NCBI GenBank assembly: GCA_016711345.1
Contig: JADJTD010000001.1
Location: 2,604,001-2,668,000, forward strand
Direction: 5' to 3'
Source: Chloracidobacterium sp.
Lineage (GTDB): Bacteria; Acidobacteriota; Blastocatellia; Pyrinomonadales; Pyrinomonadaceae
DNA length: 64,000 bases
A program made the position numbers and the translations under genes. The notes beneath the pieces are model-generated. The model saw nothing but the letters and a program-made list of their open reading frames with translations, did not search any database and was not told where the DNA came from. Shown here in pieces: positions 61,861 through 64,000 of this stretch. How positions within the stretch are numbered: position 1 is the stretch's first letter; the number at the start of each line of letters is the position of its first letter.

Positions 61861-63546
61861 TCATATCAGACTTGCCAGGTTAGACAGATCGCCTAGAACA
61901 TCCGACGATAGATGCACTCTCAGGGCACGTCGGCTGCGGTCCAGTAAAACCTGAAAATCACCCCGTGCCTGTGCCGATTTTACGACACCGAAAGTAAATT
62001 TCTGATTCGGAACCCCCAGATCAAAAGCATCATCCGAAGTGATCTGTAGGAAAACGCCATTGTTTGCCCCACCTTTGTAAGCTTGTCCGGTTGAATGCAG
62101 GAAACGCGGGCCAAAACCGAGACAGGTCGCCGCATCTGTGCGCTTCAGGACACTTTCGCGAATCGCATCAAGCAATTTCCCGTTCTCGTCGTTCATTTGG
62201 ATATAAGCGAGTAACCCGAAATAATCGGTTTCGACAATACTTGCAATGTGGGCGCCGAGATAGGCTTTTAGTGATTTTTCGTTTGTTGAAGCGGATAGCT
62301 TTGCTGCGTACTCGTCACTTGTAAATAACGAAATGCCATTTTCCTCGAAGAACGGATGTTCGTCAGGGAGCGAACCCTCCCTTTCATATTCGTCGGTTAT
62401 CTTTCGTGCTTCGATTTTTGCCGCTTCGACATCAGGTTGGTTGAAGGGATTTATTCTCATTATCGAACCTGCAACAGCGGTTGCAAATTCCCAGCGGAAA
62501 AATTCCTGTCCGAGGTCGTCAATCGACTCAAGCTCGATCTTTACTGCCGGATGTCCGGCAGCCGTTACCGAATTAAAATCAGCATCAAAATTATCACCGC
62601 GTTTCACATTCAGAAATACAAAAACGCGGTCGTTTGAATATGTATCGATAGATTGAAGCGGTTCGCGGTCAACCGGAATTATCGCTACACCTTTTTTGCC
62701 GGTGGATTCGGCGATCAATTGTTCGAGCCAGGCGCCGAGATCGTGAATTTCGGGCGAAGTGAAGATAGTCAACTTGTCGCGGCGAGCGCTGTGACAGACG
62801 CCGAGTATCGCTCCGAGCAGTGCTCCGGGGTTTTCATTTAGGTCGGCATTTTTACAAGCCTCAACCATTTCATTTGCTGTTTGAAGAAATTGCTCTACAT
62901 CAAGTCCCATCGATGCCGCAGCCGTCATGCCAAATGCTGACAGAGCCGAAAATCGTCCGCCGATCTCAGGCTTGCCGTAAAAGATATGGCGAAACTCATC
63001 GCCCTTTGCGATTTCTTCCATCTTCGATCCGGGATCGGTGATAGCTACAAACTGTCGTCCGGCTTTCTCACGTCCAACACTTTCAGCAACCTTTTCATAG
63101 AAGTATTGCTTGAAACAATTTGGCTCAAGCGTCGAGCCCGACTTGCTGGCGACGATGAAGAGCGTTTTTTCGAGATCGATCTTGTCCTCGACCGCTTTAA
63201 CCTGAGCGGGAACTGTGGAATCCAGAATGTGAAAATTCGCTTTGCCGAAGGTCATTGCGAGAACTTCAGGGCAAAGCGATGATCCGCCCATTCCGAGCAA
63301 CAGCACATCGGTAAATCCTGCGGTGGAAATATCTTGATAGTAATCGCGATACTTATCGACATTTGCCAATTCTTCACCGACGATATCGAGCCAGCCGAGC
63401 CATTTGGCTTCGTCGTCGTTGGTCCAAATAGTTGCGTCTTTTGCCCAGAATTTTTCTATCTTGTTATTGGTTTGCCAATTTTCGATCTCATTGCGAAAGT
63501 TGGTCTCTAAGTTTGCGGGAAGGCTATATTTACAAGTGTTCAGCAT
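61861..63546 (-). CDS. phosphoglucose isomerase domain protein
   Basis: 561 residues. PGI landmarks in order: LLGMGGSSLCPEV (about 79-91), IVASKSGSTLEPN (about 131-143), EIGGRFSALSAFGM (about 189-202), EQLIAESTGKKGV, and the C-terminal SI-containing region with FLHSTGQAYKGGANNGV (Ser-Thr-Gly near 502). It isomerises glucose-6-phosphate and fructose-6-phosphate. The PGI part matches the C-terminal half of bifunctional transaldolase/PGI proteins, but the N-terminus here starts directly (MLNTCKYSLPAN), with no transaldolase domain inside the gene. If the partner exists it lies elsewhere. Confidence 0.93.
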   Translation of the reverse strand: MLNTCKYSLPANLETNFRNEIENWQTNNKIEKFWAKDATIWTNDDEAKWLGWLDIVGEELANVDKYRDYYQDISTAGFTDVLLLGMGGSSLCPEVLAMTFGKANFHILDSTVPAQVKAVEDKIDLEKTLFIVASKSGSTLEPNCFKQYFYEKVAESVGREKAGRQFVAITDPGSKMEEIAKGDEFRHIFYGKPEIGGRFSALSAFGMTAAASMGLDVEQFLQTANEMVEACKNADLNENPGALLGAILGVCHSARRDKLTIFTSPEIHDLGAWLEQLIAESTGKKGVAIIPVDREPLQSIDTYSNDRVFVFLNVKRGDNFDADFNSVTAAGHPAVKIELESIDDLGQEFFRWEFATAVAGSIMRINPFNQPDVEAAKIEARKITDEYEREGSLPDEHPFFEENGISLFTSDEYAAKLSASTNEKSLKAYLGAHIASIVETDYFGLLAYIQMNDENGKLLDAIRESVLKRTDAATCLGFGPRFLHSTGQAYKGGANNGVFLQITSDDAFDLGVPNQKFTFGVVKSAQARGDFQVLLDRSRRALRVHLSSDVLGDLSNLASLI

Positions 63547-63689
63547 AGCTCAATATTGGTCAAATTCAGATCGGCTGTCAAATTATTCTAATGAAGTAAC
63601 ATCCGGCCGAAGCATTAGTCGATAAGCATCCCTTTTGACTTCCTCGACAGTTGGGCGGACAATGAGGTTTGATCATTTGATAACGAAAG

Positions 63690-63880
63690 CGTTTGAGGTT
63701 GTCGTCATGTTAAGACGGCTAAATAGGGTAAGCGGGTGAGATTCCCGCACGATCGCGTCACCGTAATAGCGATTTTTGATTTTTGAATTTTGATTTTGGA
63801 TTGAAGAACAAATCCAAAATCCAAAATTCACAATCCAAAATCGATGAAGTCGGGCCGCCTGCCTCAAGAACAACAGCCAT
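63690..63880 (+). promoter_or_regulatory. cobalamin riboswitch with a repeat inserted in its variable arm
   Basis: In order: taagacggct, the core gggtaagcgggtgagattcccgc, acgatcgcgtcaccgtaata and then gaagtcgggccgcctgcct, which match the cobalamin-riboswitch conserved boxes (G-G-U-G-A-x-A-U-C-C core, C-G-C...C-C-G-U-A-A, A-A-G-U-C...G-C-C-U-G-C-C). Between the last two lies a 65-base palindrome of TTTTGATTTTGGATT words (63775-63842). It would turn off a downstream B12 gene when adenosylcobalamin is bound. Confidence 0.85.
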
Positions 63881-63932
63881 GATAGATGTTTCGCGTCAAA
63901 ACATCGCAGGCAAACACGGTAATTTTTGCAAC

Positions 63933-63988
63933 AACGCCTTGTTTTTCTGGTCGATGAATGTCGACGACGGAAAAGCAAGGCGTTTTTT
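63933..63988 (+). terminator. terminator serving the riboswitch
   Basis: aacgccttg (63933-63941) and caaggcgtt (63976-63984) form a stem over a 34-base loop, followed by TTTTTT. It lies about 55 bases downstream of the riboswitch core, as expected for a transcriptional switch. The controlled gene begins beyond the window. Confidence 0.8.
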
Positions 63989-64000
63989 GTTAAAGGATAA

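Overview
The window reads as a chromosomal segment of a Gram-negative, moderate-GC bacterium, most likely Acidobacteriota (class Blastocatellia, Pyrinomonadaceae-like). This is inferred from the gene set: lpxK (lipid A), a Tes/MJ0619-like radical SAM protein of the kind linked to membrane-spanning ether lipids, large secreted proteins with cohesin- and dockerin-like modules, and many FtsX/MacB-type permeases. No rRNA is present, so the assignment is an inference. Gene density is high. The one RNA gene is a tRNA-Pro(UGG), and the right edge carries a cobalamin riboswitch.

Layout. 1-3.3 kb: a cut-off 2Fe-2S ferredoxin, a lipoprotein, a YciA-like thioesterase, an alpha/beta hydrolase, small proteins and a CsbD stress protein. 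3.4-8.2 kb: a tightly overlapping four-gene minus-strand operon (Dam-type adenine methylase, calcineurin-like phosphoesterase, large P-loop ATPase, unrecognised protein) that looks like an uncatalogued anti-phage or genome-defence system. It is followed by an iteron-like 21-22 bp repeat array. 9-20 kb: polytopic membrane protein, AI-2E family transporter, LpxK, TrpD/TrpG, SDR reductase and secreted proteins. 20-30.4 kb: SprT-like protease, then hrcA-grpE-dnaK and dnaJ, the last separated by a 1264-residue beta-helix/dockerin/cohesin protein. 30.4-36 kb: YqeY, YitT, a membrane protein, HU, tRNA-Pro, RdgB and a repeat-rich stretch. 36-41 kb: a second, 1225-residue cohesin/beta-propeller/dockerin protein and a conserved unknown. 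41-54 kb: ybbP-ybbA divergent from tesA (the E. coli arrangement), three more FtsX/MacB-type permeases, an HtrA-fold protein that has lost its catalytic triad, and the Tes-like radical SAM enzyme. 54-64 kb: GT39-like transferase, small membrane protein, a HEAT-like protein plus alkaline-phosphatase-superfamily pair, a flippase-like protein, a phosphoglucose isomerase domain, and a B12 riboswitch with terminator whose target lies beyond the window.

A genome-wide theme is intergenic imperfect palindromes built from repeated short words (for example ACCGCAGATAAACGC, CACGGAGACACAGAG, AATGCACAGT, CCGTGGGTTTTAACCC). Many sit at terminator positions. Others lie between divergent genes, inside lpxK in frame, in a signal-peptide coding region, and inside the riboswitch. 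They look like a mobile or self-propagating class of small elements.
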